NCBI GenBank assembly: GCA_029891385.1
Contig: CM057234.1
Coordinates: 28,382,350-28,446,349 of the forward strand
Origin: Erythroxylum novogranatense
Lineage: Eukaryota > Streptophyta > Magnoliopsida > Malpighiales > Erythroxylaceae
Length of the DNA stretch: 64,000 nt
Reading direction: 5' to 3'
Shown piece after piece: positions 11,884-22,740 of the stretch. The notes below the pieces were generated by a model. That model saw only the letters and a program-made list of their open reading frames with translations, was not told the DNA's origin and did no database searches. Numbering within the stretch: the first letter of the stretch is position 1; each line of letters starts with the position of its first letter. The translations under genes and the position numbers were made by a program.

Positions 11884-12325
11884 AATATAGCCTGTTGTGT
11901 CAAGGCTAATGAGGGAAAAGTTTTAAGGTTGAAAAGTCATGATTGTCATATAGTTTATGCATCGATTACTTTATGTTAGAATATATGGTTGTTTGTTGAA
12001 AGAAGTGTTCATAAATTTGGCATAATTGGGGGAGTTTTTAAGCAATTATGTTGTAAGACAATAAAATTAGAAGAGCTTAAAAAATAGAAAAAGACATAGT
12101 TTTGATTCTATGTAAGTTTGAACTAGTTTTTTGCCTATCATTTTTTGATGTTGTGGTGCATTTTTGATTCACTTACTAACAAAACTTTATGAAAAGTAAT
12201 TTATATTAACTTCTACATTTTTTTCTTAGTTATTAGTTAGTAATAATTGCTAATGTTTTATATTTTGTTTAGGTTTTTAGGCTCTATCAAGCATTATGTG
12301 CATAATAGAGCTCAACAAACTTAAT
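11884..12325 (+). pseudogene. CACTA TNP2-like transposase, middle part (after the solo LTR)
   Basis: Continues the protein interrupted at 8622: CCVKANEGKVLRLKSHDCHI (11892-11950), then remnants matching the C-terminal TNP2 core, IEKDIVLILCK (about 12086-12115) and FFDVVVH (about 12145). After a probable intron ending in tttag at 12271, FLGSIKHYVHNRAQQT appears (12274-12322). The last fits the TNP2 segment just before its ARPEGSIAEGY motif. Similarity ends at about 12325, where hAT sequence begins. Multiple stops and frameshifts. Confidence 0.75.
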
Positions 12326-12594
12326 AAGAAGTGAATGTTACATCTAGACCTGATGTTAGGAAAAGAAGAAGGCAAGTGTCAAATTATTTGCACCACAAAT
12401 AATGTCTGGAACTCAGCCTTCAATTTGTAGTGCTATGCAATCAAGAGAAGCGACACACAATATAGATATGACATTAGCTAGATGATGGTATGATTTGGGT
12501 GTAGCATTCAATGGTTTTCAATCTTATTATTATCAACCTATGGTGGATGTTATAGCCTCTTACAGTTCATAATACAAAGCTCCTATTATTGATG
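12326..12594 (+). pseudogene. hAT transposase, 5'-truncated, first fragment (hAT-1)
   Basis: Closely parallels the better preserved hAT copy at 40110-40370: RKRRRQ, a segment matching FAPRITPGAQPSIRS, then ATHNIDM-like sequence, ARWWYD (here with a stop), and YYYQPMVDVIASY. The N-terminal BED zinc finger is missing, because the sequence begins exactly where CACTA TNP2 similarity ends. Cut at 12594 by a large LTR-derived insertion and resumed at 16145. Non-functional. Confidence 0.75.
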
Positions 12595-15500
12595 TGTTGG
12601 GACCCGATCCGGGAACCGGATCCCAACCGAATAAACTTAACACTTTCACTCTATGCTCTGATACCATAAATGTTGGATCCCGTATTCAGAACCCAACTAC
12701 TTATACATAAGCAGAACGGAAACCGAAGCAAGCGGAAACGAAGGGCAGCGGAAATTTCGGATCGAAAACAAAATGCGGAAGCGAACATGATTCAGTGTTT
12801 TGTGAAATTGGGGATCTGTAGAGATCCGATTGAAGCGATTCTTGAGGCGAAATAAAGATAAGACAAGGGGCTACAAATCATATGAAGACATGAAATGTCA
12901 ATTTTGCCCTTAGGACTTTTAATTTTTGAATTTAAGTTCGGATTAGGGTGAAATTTTTGGATTGGGAACACCTGTGAGTAATTTGAGCATAACTTTTGAT
13001 CTGGGAATCGCAATGAGGAGATTCTTGTTTTGAATTAAACTAGAGACATAAGGCTATAATTTTTATGAAGACATCGAGTTTCAATTCTAGAATTAAGAAT
13101 GTGAAATTTTGGACGGAAATAATCGTACATAAGAAATGTGTTAGAATATGGATATTCCCGAACTCTTTTGCGCATAACTTTTGATGTAGTGCTCGGAATT
13201 GAGCGCGGTCAGTGGCGTTGGATTCGTATGAGTGAGAGGAACATTTCTCAAGAAGGAAGTTTTGACAAATTCCTTCAAATAAATAGTGCGAATCAAACCG
13301 CAAGTAAGCGTAACTTTAAGTTTTAAATGAAGGACAATTTGGTCATTTGACCATCAATTAATGAAAAACTTGATGAGTTGTCGTTTTTGGCTATTAAAAG
13401 CCACGAAAGTGGCTGGAAATTTCCAGAGAAAAGGAGAAGAGAAATAAGAAGAAAGAAGAAGAATGGAGAAGAGTTCGTATGGAGAAAGAAGAGGGAGAAG
13501 TTTAGTTTTAATTTTTCTACTCAATTCTTCAAGCTTTTGGGATTTTTCCAAGAAGGAAAAGAGTGGAGAATGAAGAGAGCTTCTTCATGAGCCAAGAAAA
13601 TTCGAATTTGGAGGATAAATCAGGTAAGAGAAGATTTTCAATTTGAAGTTTTTGTTGAATTTTTAATTGAGAAGTATGGAAAAGGACTTGGGTTTGTGGT
13701 TTATGAAGTAATTTTGAAATATATGCTTTAGACTGGGTTTAATTTTGGATGGAAAATTGATTAAGGTTTAGGCTAAATTTTATGATTGAGAATTTTGAGA
13801 TATTTTGGTGTAGAATTATAGGAAATATGATGAATTGATGATATATGAAATCAATTTTGAAGAACTTGTATTTTGTGGTATTGAATTGGGATAAATTGGT
13901 TTAGGCCAATTTTAAGATTTGGGGATTTTTGAAATTGAGGATTTAGATGTCTTGGAATTAATGTGAATTGATGAATTGTGAGATTAATTTTAAAAATTAA
14001 GTTATTTATGAGATTGAATTTGGGTGTCTTGGTTTAGGCTAATTTTGAAAATTGGGGATTTTCAAAATTGGAGATTGAAATAGCTTGAATGTAAATGGAA
14101 TTGGTGAATTCCTAAGTTGATTGTGAAAATTAAGTATTTTCTGATGTGAAAATTGGATGATTATGGTTTAGGTTTTGGTATTTTGGAAGAGAGAGAAAAG
14201 CAAGGATCAATTGGAGCTTGAAATCAAGTTTCCGGCAATAATTCGGTGTGGGTAGCATATTTATATTTTGATTTGTAAGCTATATGTGAATTTTTAAAAA
14301 ATTAAAGAAAGCAATTTTGAAAAATAAAGAAAGCAAAATGTGAAAATTTTGACAAATTATTGTTTTGTAAAGGTTTGAAATTCGATTTCAATGTTTTCGA
14401 AAGATTATTATAAGTTTGAATTCATTGCTTTAAATGATTCGATAAACCGATAGAAATTTTTGAAAATGCATTTGTTGTGTATGCATTATTCAATTGTTGA
14501 AATTATTGTTTGATTGAATGTTTTGATTGTTGAATTTAGTGAATGATAGACTGAATAAATTGAGTGGTATGCATTTTTGGGGAAAATTTTGAAGAAAAGT
14601 ACGAAATTGAAAAGTGCCTTCGGGCAATCCGACTTTTCATTTTCGATTATGTGTTATGTGGGTTTGGTAGGTCCCTTGGTGAGTCAGCGCTGTCTCTATG
14701 TGTATAGCCTTCTCCAGTCGCCCGCTAGTAACGGAGTCTCCGTTCGGACTCCTTCACGGCTACACTGGACCGCAATGCGGAAAGTGTAATACGTTTCATT
14801 CACGATCGCACAGACCGCTATATGGGATCGTATGCGATCGCTCTGCTTGGACCTAGCAGCACCATTCGATGTGTAATATGTTTTGATTTGTTTATGTGTT
14901 CTGCATTCATATTTATGAAAAATTCAAGAAGTATTCAAGGAGTTTTGAAAATGAGAAAAGTGAGATTATTATGAAAAGTTTGAAAAATATGAAAAAATGG
15001 GTTTGAGGAAATTGTTTGAAAATTATAAAGTTTGAAAAAAATTAGCCTTTTGGCAAAAAGATTATTAAAAATGATTTCGGCTTATTTATCAGTTTATAAA
15101 TGTGTTATCCACGAGCTTTCGAGCTCACCCCCCTTTCATCCCCATCTCCAGGTTTCGAGCAGGAGATCGGATGAAAGAATGTAAAGACGTATGTCAAGAC
15201 GTCAGTTTCGACATTTGAATACGTTGGTTTTTGAGAAATTTGGATCTTGTGTATGAATATGTTTATTACTTGAGATAAGTTTGGGAAAAATGTATTTGTG
15301 TATAAAGTTGAGTATTGTGAATGAATGAGAAATTTGTATATGAAATTATGAATAGTTTGGGAATCTATATGTATGATTGATTTAGGAATGAGATTGAACT
15401 ATGAGAATAGTAGATTGAATGACAAGTATGAGATTGTTTTAGAATTAGGTTTGTGTCATCTGCGATATCCGGACGGAGGGTCCGGTGGATTCGATATTTG

Positions 15501-16144
15501 TGTGATTGATTGGCATCTGAAGTGTATTTTCTTTACCCTTGCAGTTTGGGTTAGGAAAAAGCGTACCGTTATCTTCACGAAATTTCGATAAAATTGGAAA
15601 AAAATAGAATTTGAGATTTGTATGGATGAATAAGAATTTGTATGATTGTTGAGTTTCGGGTTTAAGAATGAATTTTCCTATGGGAAATTATATGGATGTG
15701 ATTGATGTAAGAAATGAGAATAAGAAAGAAAAAAAAATTATATCAGATTTTGGAACGTCTTAGAATTCCCAACGCGATTCTGTTTCCTGTTCTTTGCTTA
15801 GTCACGGATGTCGGAAAGTGTTTCAGTTTACATTGATTTGTTTGCTTACTTTGTTTTCTATCCGAATTCGATTTGCATTCGATTCGATCCCGCTTTCGCT
15901 TATTCGTTCCGCTTTGTGATTCGTATTCGATTATTTCGCTTCGCTATAATCCGCTTGCGTTGTATTTCGATTCCGATTTGCATTTGCTTCCGCTTCGCTA
16001 CTTTCGGATTTGTTCGCTTCCGCATTTCGCAATTTCGATCCGAAATTTCTGTCTCCTTTCGCTTCCGTTTCCATTGATTCCGTCATTCGTTCTTTTGGTT
16101 AAGTTTTTCCGGTTGGGATCCGGTTCCCGGATCGGGTCCCAACA
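12595..16144 (-). mobile_element. LTR-derived insertion with inverted-repeat ends (3550 bp)
   Basis: Flanked by a perfect 5-bp target duplication TGATG (12590-12594 and 16145-16149); excision rejoins the hAT sequence exactly as in the sister copy near 40350. It begins TGTTGGGACCCGATCCGG and ends with the inverse, CCGGATCGGGTCCCAACA. These terminal inverted repeats run about 47 bp and are themselves partly palindromic. A second inverted block (12714-12786 versus 16013-16073) extends them. On the minus strand a tRNA-iMet primer-binding-like site (12655-12666) follows an ...GGGATCCAACA end at 12671. This suggests one complete LTR (16144 to 12671) plus a stub of internal sequence. No gag or pol. 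A GC-rich block lies at 14600-14880. Alternatively a non-autonomous LTR element. Confidence 0.75.
12655..12666 (-). other. Primer-binding-site-like sequence (tRNA-iMet)
   Basis: The minus strand reads TGGTATCAGAGC, the common plant retrotransposon primer-binding site complementary to initiator tRNA-Met. It lies 4 nt after the CA end of the putative LTR at 12671, the spacing expected for a minus-strand retroelement. Confidence 0.65.
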
Positions 16145-17840
16145 TGATGACTACAGGTAAACTTTTGAGTAATTTTGTTTATGAAATTAAAAGTTATTTG
16201 GAAGAGAGAAGAATGACTTGGGCTACCTATAGGTGTTCAATCATGTGTAATGGTTGGACAAATAGGAGACATGAGCTTCTTTTTTTTGGTTTATTCTACA
16301 AAGTATTCAATATTTTTGAAGTATATTGATGCATCTAGCCTTGTTAGGAATACTGATTCCTTATTTGAAATATTCGATGAAGTTGGGAAAAAGTAAGACT
16401 AGAAAATATTGTTCAGTTCATAATTGATAATGATTTTGCTTATAAAGCGGTGAGAAGAAGATTACAAAACAAGTATATTTTTTTTGGAATTCCTTATGTT
16501 GCACATTGTGTTGACTTAATGCTAGAAAGTATAGGGGATGATAGGTATTTTCCTAATATTGATGAGGTTATGCAAAAAGCAAAAAAGTTTATCAAGTTTA
16601 TCTATAATCATGCATGAGTCTTAAATTTAGGAAGAAAGCATTTTACTAATAGTAGAAATTTGTGTCGCTCGACCGTTACAAGATTTGCAACAAATTTCTT
16701 ATCACTTCATTGTTTTATTAGGATAAAGAAAGATTTGAGACAAATTTTTATAAGTGACAAGTGAGTTGCATCTCACCATAATGGGTCTAATGATGGATTG
16801 GAGGTTTCCAAAATTATACCTGAAGGTACTGAATTTTAGTTTCAATGTCAATTTGTTATCCAAATTTGTGAACCTTTAGTGGGGGATGCTTTCTTTGGTT
16901 GATAGTGATGAAAAGGCAACAATGAGTTATTTTTATGATGTCATGGAGAGGGTGAAGGAAGCAATTAAGGTCAATATAAAAAAATAATTCTTCTTTGAAC
17001 ACACCTTATCTTGCAGTCATCAATGAGATATAGGAAAGGCAAATTTACTCTCCGTTGTTCGCAGCTGAGCTATTTTTAATCCTAGTGTCTATTTCAAACC
17101 AGGTTTTTACAAAGAAAGCTGATGTTAATAGGAGAATGCTATTAACTATTACAACAGTTGTTGCTCATGAGATGATATAATCCTAGTGTCTATTTCATGA
17201 GATGCTTATAAGGAGTTTTATAAGGATTTTAGGATGTTAATTTCTATTTTACAAAGAGATCACTTTTATTACTTGCCAAAATTAATTATTACTTTACTTT
17301 GTTTATAACATTATTTTTGTTGTCTTACAACTTGCAGTTTCTTGGTATAGTCAATTCGGAAGTGGTGTTCCAAAATTGTAAAGGTTTACAATTCAAATTA
17401 TAAGTTAATGTGTTAGTGCAACAGGTTCTCAAAAGAATTGGAGCATATTTGAATTCGTCCATTCTAAGAAAATGAATAGATTATAGCAAAAAAGATTGAA
17501 TAACTTAATCTTCGTTCATTACAATTCAAAGCTTTGGGAAAAATATGTTATTATCATTATTAAGTTAGATATAATTTCTTATAATTTTTTAATAATTTAA
17601 TTTTATTGTTTACTAATAATCTTAATAGAACAAGTAGTTTAGTGTATCCAATTTGCATTGATAATACCAATCTTTTGGTGAATTGGGTTTATGAGGAACC
17701 AGGTTTGATAGATGAGAGTAACTTGGAAGATAATCTTGGATGAAAAAGCATTGACATGTCATTTGATATAATGAATTTGAATGATGGTAATGATGAGACT
17801 CCTCTAAATTATGATAATTCTGTACCAAATGAGAATTAGA
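16145..17840 (+). pseudogene. hAT transposase, second fragment (hAT-1)
   Basis: Continues from 12594. Contains the DUF659-like region: a segment reading CSIMCNGWTNRRHE (16228-16272), DASLVRNTD, IIDNDFAYKAV, VAHCVDLMLESIGDDRYFPN and the counterpart of NLCRPAVTRFA. Toward the end it has a degraded hAT dimerisation region (about 17340-17560) and an acidic tail (about 17690-17840). Compared with hAT-2 (39704-42097), homologous segments align along nearly the whole length. Stops and indels are frequent, and a short duplication (aatcctagtgtctatttc) occurs at about 17080 and 17177. Not functional. Confidence 0.8.
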
Positions 17841-18950
17841 GTCAATGCAGTTATAACGGATATCTTATAGATAATTGAATGAAGTTCCAAGTTTTGTTTC
17901 TCCTTTTCTTTCAATTTTACTTATATTCGATATATATGTTAAATTCTATATATGTAATGTAATTGTAAATGTTTTGTTTAAAGTTTTACTTCAAATTGGT
18001 TATTTCTTCATCATGAATTCTTCTGTAAATTGTAATAGTTAGAGAGTTAAGGATATTTATTATTATTTTATTTGATGTAATTATTATTTATTATATGATG
18101 AAATTGCAATACTTTAAATACTTTGTATTGTTTTAATTTTATATTTTTATGATAATTAAATAATATTTTGTTCATATTAGTTGTAGTTATTTTTATATGT
18201 GAAGTATTTAAACATTAACTCTATCAAAATAAATAAATTGTTATTATTTTAAATTTTATTATTATGATTTTGGAGACATAAATGTAAAATTATAAAGTAT
18301 ACAAAATAATATACTAATAAACTATTTTGTAATTTTAAAAATTTCAGGACTATTTCATAAATTTAAAAATCTTTTTTAAGAGACTAAAACAATACCCAAT
18401 ATTAATTAGTATTGATACAAGATTATACCGTAACCAAATTCGATCTTTGGTAGTACAAATATGGAATTTATAACATTGGTAAAAACATATGTAAATGTGC
18501 AAGAGATTAGGAATGTAAAATTATAAAGTATATAATATAATATACTAATAAACTATTTTGTATTTTTAAAATTTCGAGATTATTTCATAAATTTAAAAAT
18601 TACTTAAAACAATATCCAATATTAATCAGTCTTGATATAGTAGTATACTAGAACCAAATTCGGTACTAGTATTACCAATATAGAATTTATAACATTGACA
18701 AAAACATACGTAAATATGCAAGAGATTAAGAATGTAAAATTATAAAGTATACAATGTAATATAACGGCTATTCTTTAAAAAATGACATTTTTTTAACTTT
18801 TTCTTAAAACTAACGAGCCAATTTTGCCATCTTTACATGTCATTTTTAAAAACATAGACGGGCTACAAGCCCAGCCCCTGACCTGCCTATGGTCCGGTCG
18901 GCCAGTTCAAACCAGGCCGAAATCAGCTAGGCCAGATTTTCCCATCCCTA
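17841..18950 (+). mobile_element. hAT-1 3' non-coding region and probable right end
   Basis: The AT-rich stretch after the transposase tail is homologous to the 3' flank of hAT-2 (42100-42620), so it belongs to the element. It includes a tandem duplication (18281-18775). The GC-richer end at 18855-18950 finishes ..CCCATCCCTA, the inverse of a TAGGGATGGG-type hAT terminus, so the right end is placed at about 18950. The following 8 bp (ccattgct) would be the target duplication, but its partner was lost with the truncated left end. Confidence 0.5.
18281..18775 (+). repeat. Tandem duplication, about 2.2 copies of a 220-231 bp unit
   Basis: The phrase aatgtaaaattataaagtat recurs at 18281, 18512 and 18731. 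The intervening sequence aligns throughout, with shared blocks such as taataaactattttgt, catatttaaaaat-like runs and caagagatta. Lies in the hAT-1 3' region; hAT-2 has only one unit. Confidence 0.8.
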
Positions 18951-19019
18951 CCATTGCTGCCCAATAAACCAAACTTAAACCGACTTATGTTAGAACATTG
19001 TGAAGTCAAAAGATTCAGA

Positions 19020-19093
19020 TGGCCCATGCAGGTCTCGAACCTGCGACCTTCGCGTTATTAGCACGACGCTCTAACCAACTGAGCTAATAGGCC
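19020..19093 (-). tRNA. tRNA-Ile (anticodon AAT)
   Basis: The minus-strand sequence folds into a complete cloverleaf. The acceptor stem pairs GGCCTAT with ATGGGCC (one G-U). The D-arm is GCTC..GAGC and the anticodon stem TCGTG/CGCGA. The loop CTAATAA gives anticodon AAT, and the T-arm contains GGTTCGAGACC. The discriminator base is A. No intron. A TTTT Pol III terminator follows about 9 nt downstream (complement of 19008-19011), and CAA motifs lie just upstream, as usual for plant tRNA genes. The sequence is essentially the standard plant nuclear tRNA-Ile(AAU). Confidence 0.95.
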
Positions 19094-19111
19094 GTTTGTT
19101 GTGCTTCCATT

Positions 19112-19127
19112 TATTATATTTATATAG
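19112..19127 (+). promoter_or_regulatory. TATA-like element upstream of the DnaJ-type gene
   Basis: TATATTTATATAG lies about 70-80 bp upstream of the ATG at 19196, in the 102-bp gap shared with the divergent tRNA gene. Supported by motif and position only. Confidence 0.35.
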
Positions 19128-19195
19128 TAATAAACGTATTTCAAGTGTTTTAAAGGCCACTCCCTGCATCTCTCAATATCAAACCAAAGCAAGAA

Positions 19196-21352
19196 ATGGA
19201 TAACATAACGTTGAGCGAAGTAGCAGGACTTGGGGTGGGAACTCTTCTCCTCTGTGCCACCATTGCCGCCCCCAAAATTGATTCTTTTATCTCTGCTTCT
19301 CAGAGAAGGTAAATGATTTTACACCCCCTTACATTTCTTTTCTTCGTTATTCTACTTTTCTGCAACTTTTTCTTCCTTTTGTTGGGCTATTTGTCATTAG
19401 CCCATATGTTTTACCCATTTGAGTTAGCATCCTTTTCCAGTTGCTGCAAAATGGCCACTCGTGATTCTTGTTTTGTCAATAACACTGGTATTCTTCCTGT
19501 GGTCTTTTCAGCTATGAACTTGATTGAGTTTTTACTAATAGTGACCATTAGTTCTGACAAAGGGTCAATAACAATGTTTTTAGGCTTCAGAAAATTGGAT
19601 CTCTGTTCTCTTTTTGGTGTCCAAGTGAATGCTTGAGAATGAGAAGTTGTGATTCATCCGCAATCACGCACTTGGTCTCTTGTTTTTGGATTTTTGAACC
19701 TTTCTTTCAAGTTCCAAGAAAGATGGTGGCACACATAGTTTGTTGTCTAATAATCTTCCTCCCATAAAATGGAAAAACTCTAGAGTGAGAATTAATGCAT
19801 TCTTAGAAAGAAAATTTTTCTCGAGTGGTAATATAACTTACCACTTTGTAACTAACCAGGGGACTTACTAAAGTTTGGTCTTTTAGCATATTCTTCTAGC
19901 TAGCATTGTATGGACCATATCATTGAATCACGTAAATCATTAAGTTAGATAACTGAGCTTATAAATATCTTGTCTGTTTAGAACAGGAAAATACAACTGG
20001 CCAATTCATGATGAAACCGATAATCACACGATCTTGGCCACTGGGAATATTGAATTGGTGTTTTTCGTTCATTTTCTTAGATTTTGACCAATTACATACA
20101 TACCTCAACGAGGATCATTGTTGAGCATAATGTATTTATCTTTGCTCAAAACAGGTTTTCACTATCTTAATGTGTAAACTACTAAACTACAATAACTTGC
20201 ATCTTAGTTAGTTGAACCATGTATTAGTTTTTCTGGTTTAGGGGGAAGTGAGTTGTGGTATGCTTTATTAAGTCCTTTGTCTTTTACGATTTTCGTGTTG
20301 TACAAAGGTTTGGTTTTCATAACTTTGATTTGTATTTCTTTCAAACATGACATGCATGGACGCTATTCCATGTTGCTGACATAAGTTATATGCTTGTTTT
20401 GCATAAGTTTTCTATTCCATTTAATACAGATGTGGTTAACTTCGATGAAAAAAAAAATTGAATAACAGAACTTGCTGAAGCATCAACTTAGAATTTAAAC
20501 TATGCCACTAGGCATCAATTCATTTCATCCTTCTCCTATGTTCCAAACTGCAATATGTTTCTCACAGCTATGAAATTAGAACTACTATTGAGGATGGGTT
20601 TTCATTGTCAAACAGATGCAATTATTTATCTATCTTCATCATTCTCGGCAAAAGAAGGTGATATAAATTACCTTTTGAATTCAAAAAGAAAAGGAAAGAG
20701 AAAAGTATTCTGATTAGCAGAGTGAAGAAAACTGAAAAAAATGGAGTTATGCATTGGATAACAGAGTTAAGACAAGACAAGGTGCTCAAACTTAAAATTT
20801 CTAATGAGGCTGCTCAGTGTTTTTTTTCTTTTCGTTTCATTCGTTAACAAATACGGTGATCCTTGAGGTTGGAGGGCGGAGATTTCATTATCAAATTGTT
20901 AATGGAATGTATAGTCTCATACTATAATTAGCCCATGTCATTGCCATCCTTTTCCCCAGAGAATGTGACATCTATGTTGAAGCGTTGACAAGATTCTCTA
21001 ATGGACATCTAGGATATTGGCACATTAATGACATTTGTTGCTAATGCACATATTTTAGCAGTTGCACCTATTTAAAAGTAATTCATATGTTTACATACTG
21101 TCTGTCAACTCCTTATGCAGCTCGCTTGGGATGTGCAAGAAATGTGGTGATTTGAGGCTGATAGCATGCTCAAAATGTAGGGGAACTGGATTAGTAAAAG
21201 CAGGTGGGCTATTAAGTTTCAACTTTTTGGATGACATGTATCAGTCACTCGGCGGTGAATCAAAGGTGAAACGAATAAAATGTACTGAATGTCAAGCTAC
21301 AGGTCGCTTCTGCTGCCCCAATTGCTCAAAAGTACCACCAGTTCCATCGTAG
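19196..21352 (+). CDS. Small DnaJ-type cysteine-rich zinc-finger protein (2 exons: 19196-19308, 21121-21352)
   Basis: Predicted 114 aa. Exon 1 (113 nt) begins MDNITLSEVAGLGVGT and contains a hydrophobic stretch at residues 11-25, a possible membrane segment or part of a targeting sequence. The 1.8-kb intron has GT/AG ends, and exon 2 keeps the frame. Four cysteine pairs, C43/C46, C54/C57 (CSKCRGTG), C92/C95 (CTECQATG) and C103/C106, match the layout of the DnaJ/Hsp40 zinc-binding domain. There is no J domain, as in small plastid DnaJ-like zinc-finger proteins of the BSD2/LQY1 kind. Those act as chaperone or redox helpers (family knowledge); the precise role here is unknown. The stop is TAG at 21350-21352. 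Confidence 0.8.
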
Positions 21353-22740
21353 ATAGATCGTTTTTAAAAAAAAAAGTTTTCACGGTTATATAGCACATTC
21401 AAGCAGTCCTATATTGCCATTAGCTTTACTATATTTCTGGGAAGTGGGAACAATGAAAGTTGTAAATTCTGTAGTGGATAGAGGAGTTCTGTTTTACCAT
21501 GAATCTAGTTAACGCTTTTATCTGGCTTATACTCGAGTGTCCCAAATGCTTGAATAATATAGAAGTTATACCCAGCGGAAGCATTAAGAGCTTCAACTCC
21601 TTTTTATTGTGTGCGTGTGTGTGTGTAAAGTTGACTATGTTCGGCCAGTGGCAGCTATACAACATATTGCTTCCTTGACTCTTCAAAGTGAGTTCTTGAA
21701 AGAAACTTGGGTCCCTTCTTTCTGCATAGAAGACGTTCAACTGAATCTGCCACCAAGCATGTCTACAGGAATCAAAGGGCTAATTAGTTGTAAAGGTGCT
21801 ACTTTTGAAGTCGTTGCCATTAGATGATCATCCTCTGAGGGTATCTAGTCGTATAGATTGAAGGGCAAAACACAAACAATTGCCCTATAATTTTAAATCA
21901 TTCTTAAAAAATTACATATAGTTTAATATTCTAATTAAAAAGGCCTCATATTTGGTTAAATGAGCACACATGTTCCTTTTCTTAATTTGTTTGTTGTTGT
22001 TAGTTTTGTAAGCAAATATTTTTAGCTCTAGAAATACTATTTGCATACCCATATCTGAAAAATCTTTTATGCTTTCATACATAAGAGTAAGAAAATTTAA
22101 TTAACGTTAGGATTCTTTTCTATATCATATCTATTGTTAGATGATTATTAGTAGTTTTATTTTTAACTAATTATATATTGTTAAAAATGGTTAATATTAA
22201 TTAAATTTATTATGATTTTGTAGAAGGGTGTTACGAGAAAGTTGATAAAATTTAAAATAATATAATTACAACTTATCAATATATATATATATTAAATATG
22301 AATATGTGAATACTTAATTTTTTAAATATTTGATAATATAAAATTTATTTTGCATTCATAACATATAGAATTATTTTAAATTTAACAACATTCAAGTGTC
22401 TCAACTTCTTTATCAATTCTTCAAGTTAATTGATAATAAAATAAATGTACTTTATTAAAATTATTGTAATACTTGCATTAATAAAATAATAATTACACGT
22501 CACATAATGAACTCTATTGATATAAATAAAATATAAATTAAAATTTAAGATGTATTACAAAACATGGAGTGTACTTCTAATAATTCGATCAAGTTTGAAG
22601 CAGTTCAATCCAAACCGTTGGTGTTTGGATAATATAATCCCAATATTGGTCTCATCTTTTAAGTCTCACATTGCCCCTTTTCTTTAGTATCCATAAAAGT
22701 TACGGATAATGATTAAAAGCAAAAATCAACTGATGAATTT
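21353..22740. other. 3' flank of the DnaJ-type gene; AT-rich intergenic
   Basis: The first few hundred bases are probably 3' UTR. A short (GT)n run is at 21611-21627 and a (TA)n run at 22278-22291. No other coding region recognised. Confidence 0.5.

Larger units (their letters stand above)
6426..12325 (+). mobile_element. CACTA (En/Spm) element remnant, interrupted and 3'-truncated
   Basis: The left end reads CACTACAACAAAGTAGC at 6426, a classic CACTA terminus, preceded by a possible 3-bp target duplication (att). A subterminal repeat block and a TNP2-like transposase pseudogene follow in the same orientation. A solo LTR (8623-11883) splits the transposase, and coding similarity resumes at 11884. 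The element stops abruptly near 12325 at a hAT transposase, and no right CACTA terminus was found. The near-match CACTATAACAAAGTTACC at 6554 may be an internal copy of the terminus. Confidence 0.8.

Noticed and set aside
14600..14880. GC-rich segment as a possible captured gene in the LTR
   Set aside because: No sustained reading frame or domain; long plant LTRs often contain such blocks.
15808..16160. Open frames of 89 and 95 aa in the LTR insertion
   Set aside because: Phe/Ile/Arg-rich periodic translation of the repeated ttcgctt motif, part of the inverted-repeat end.
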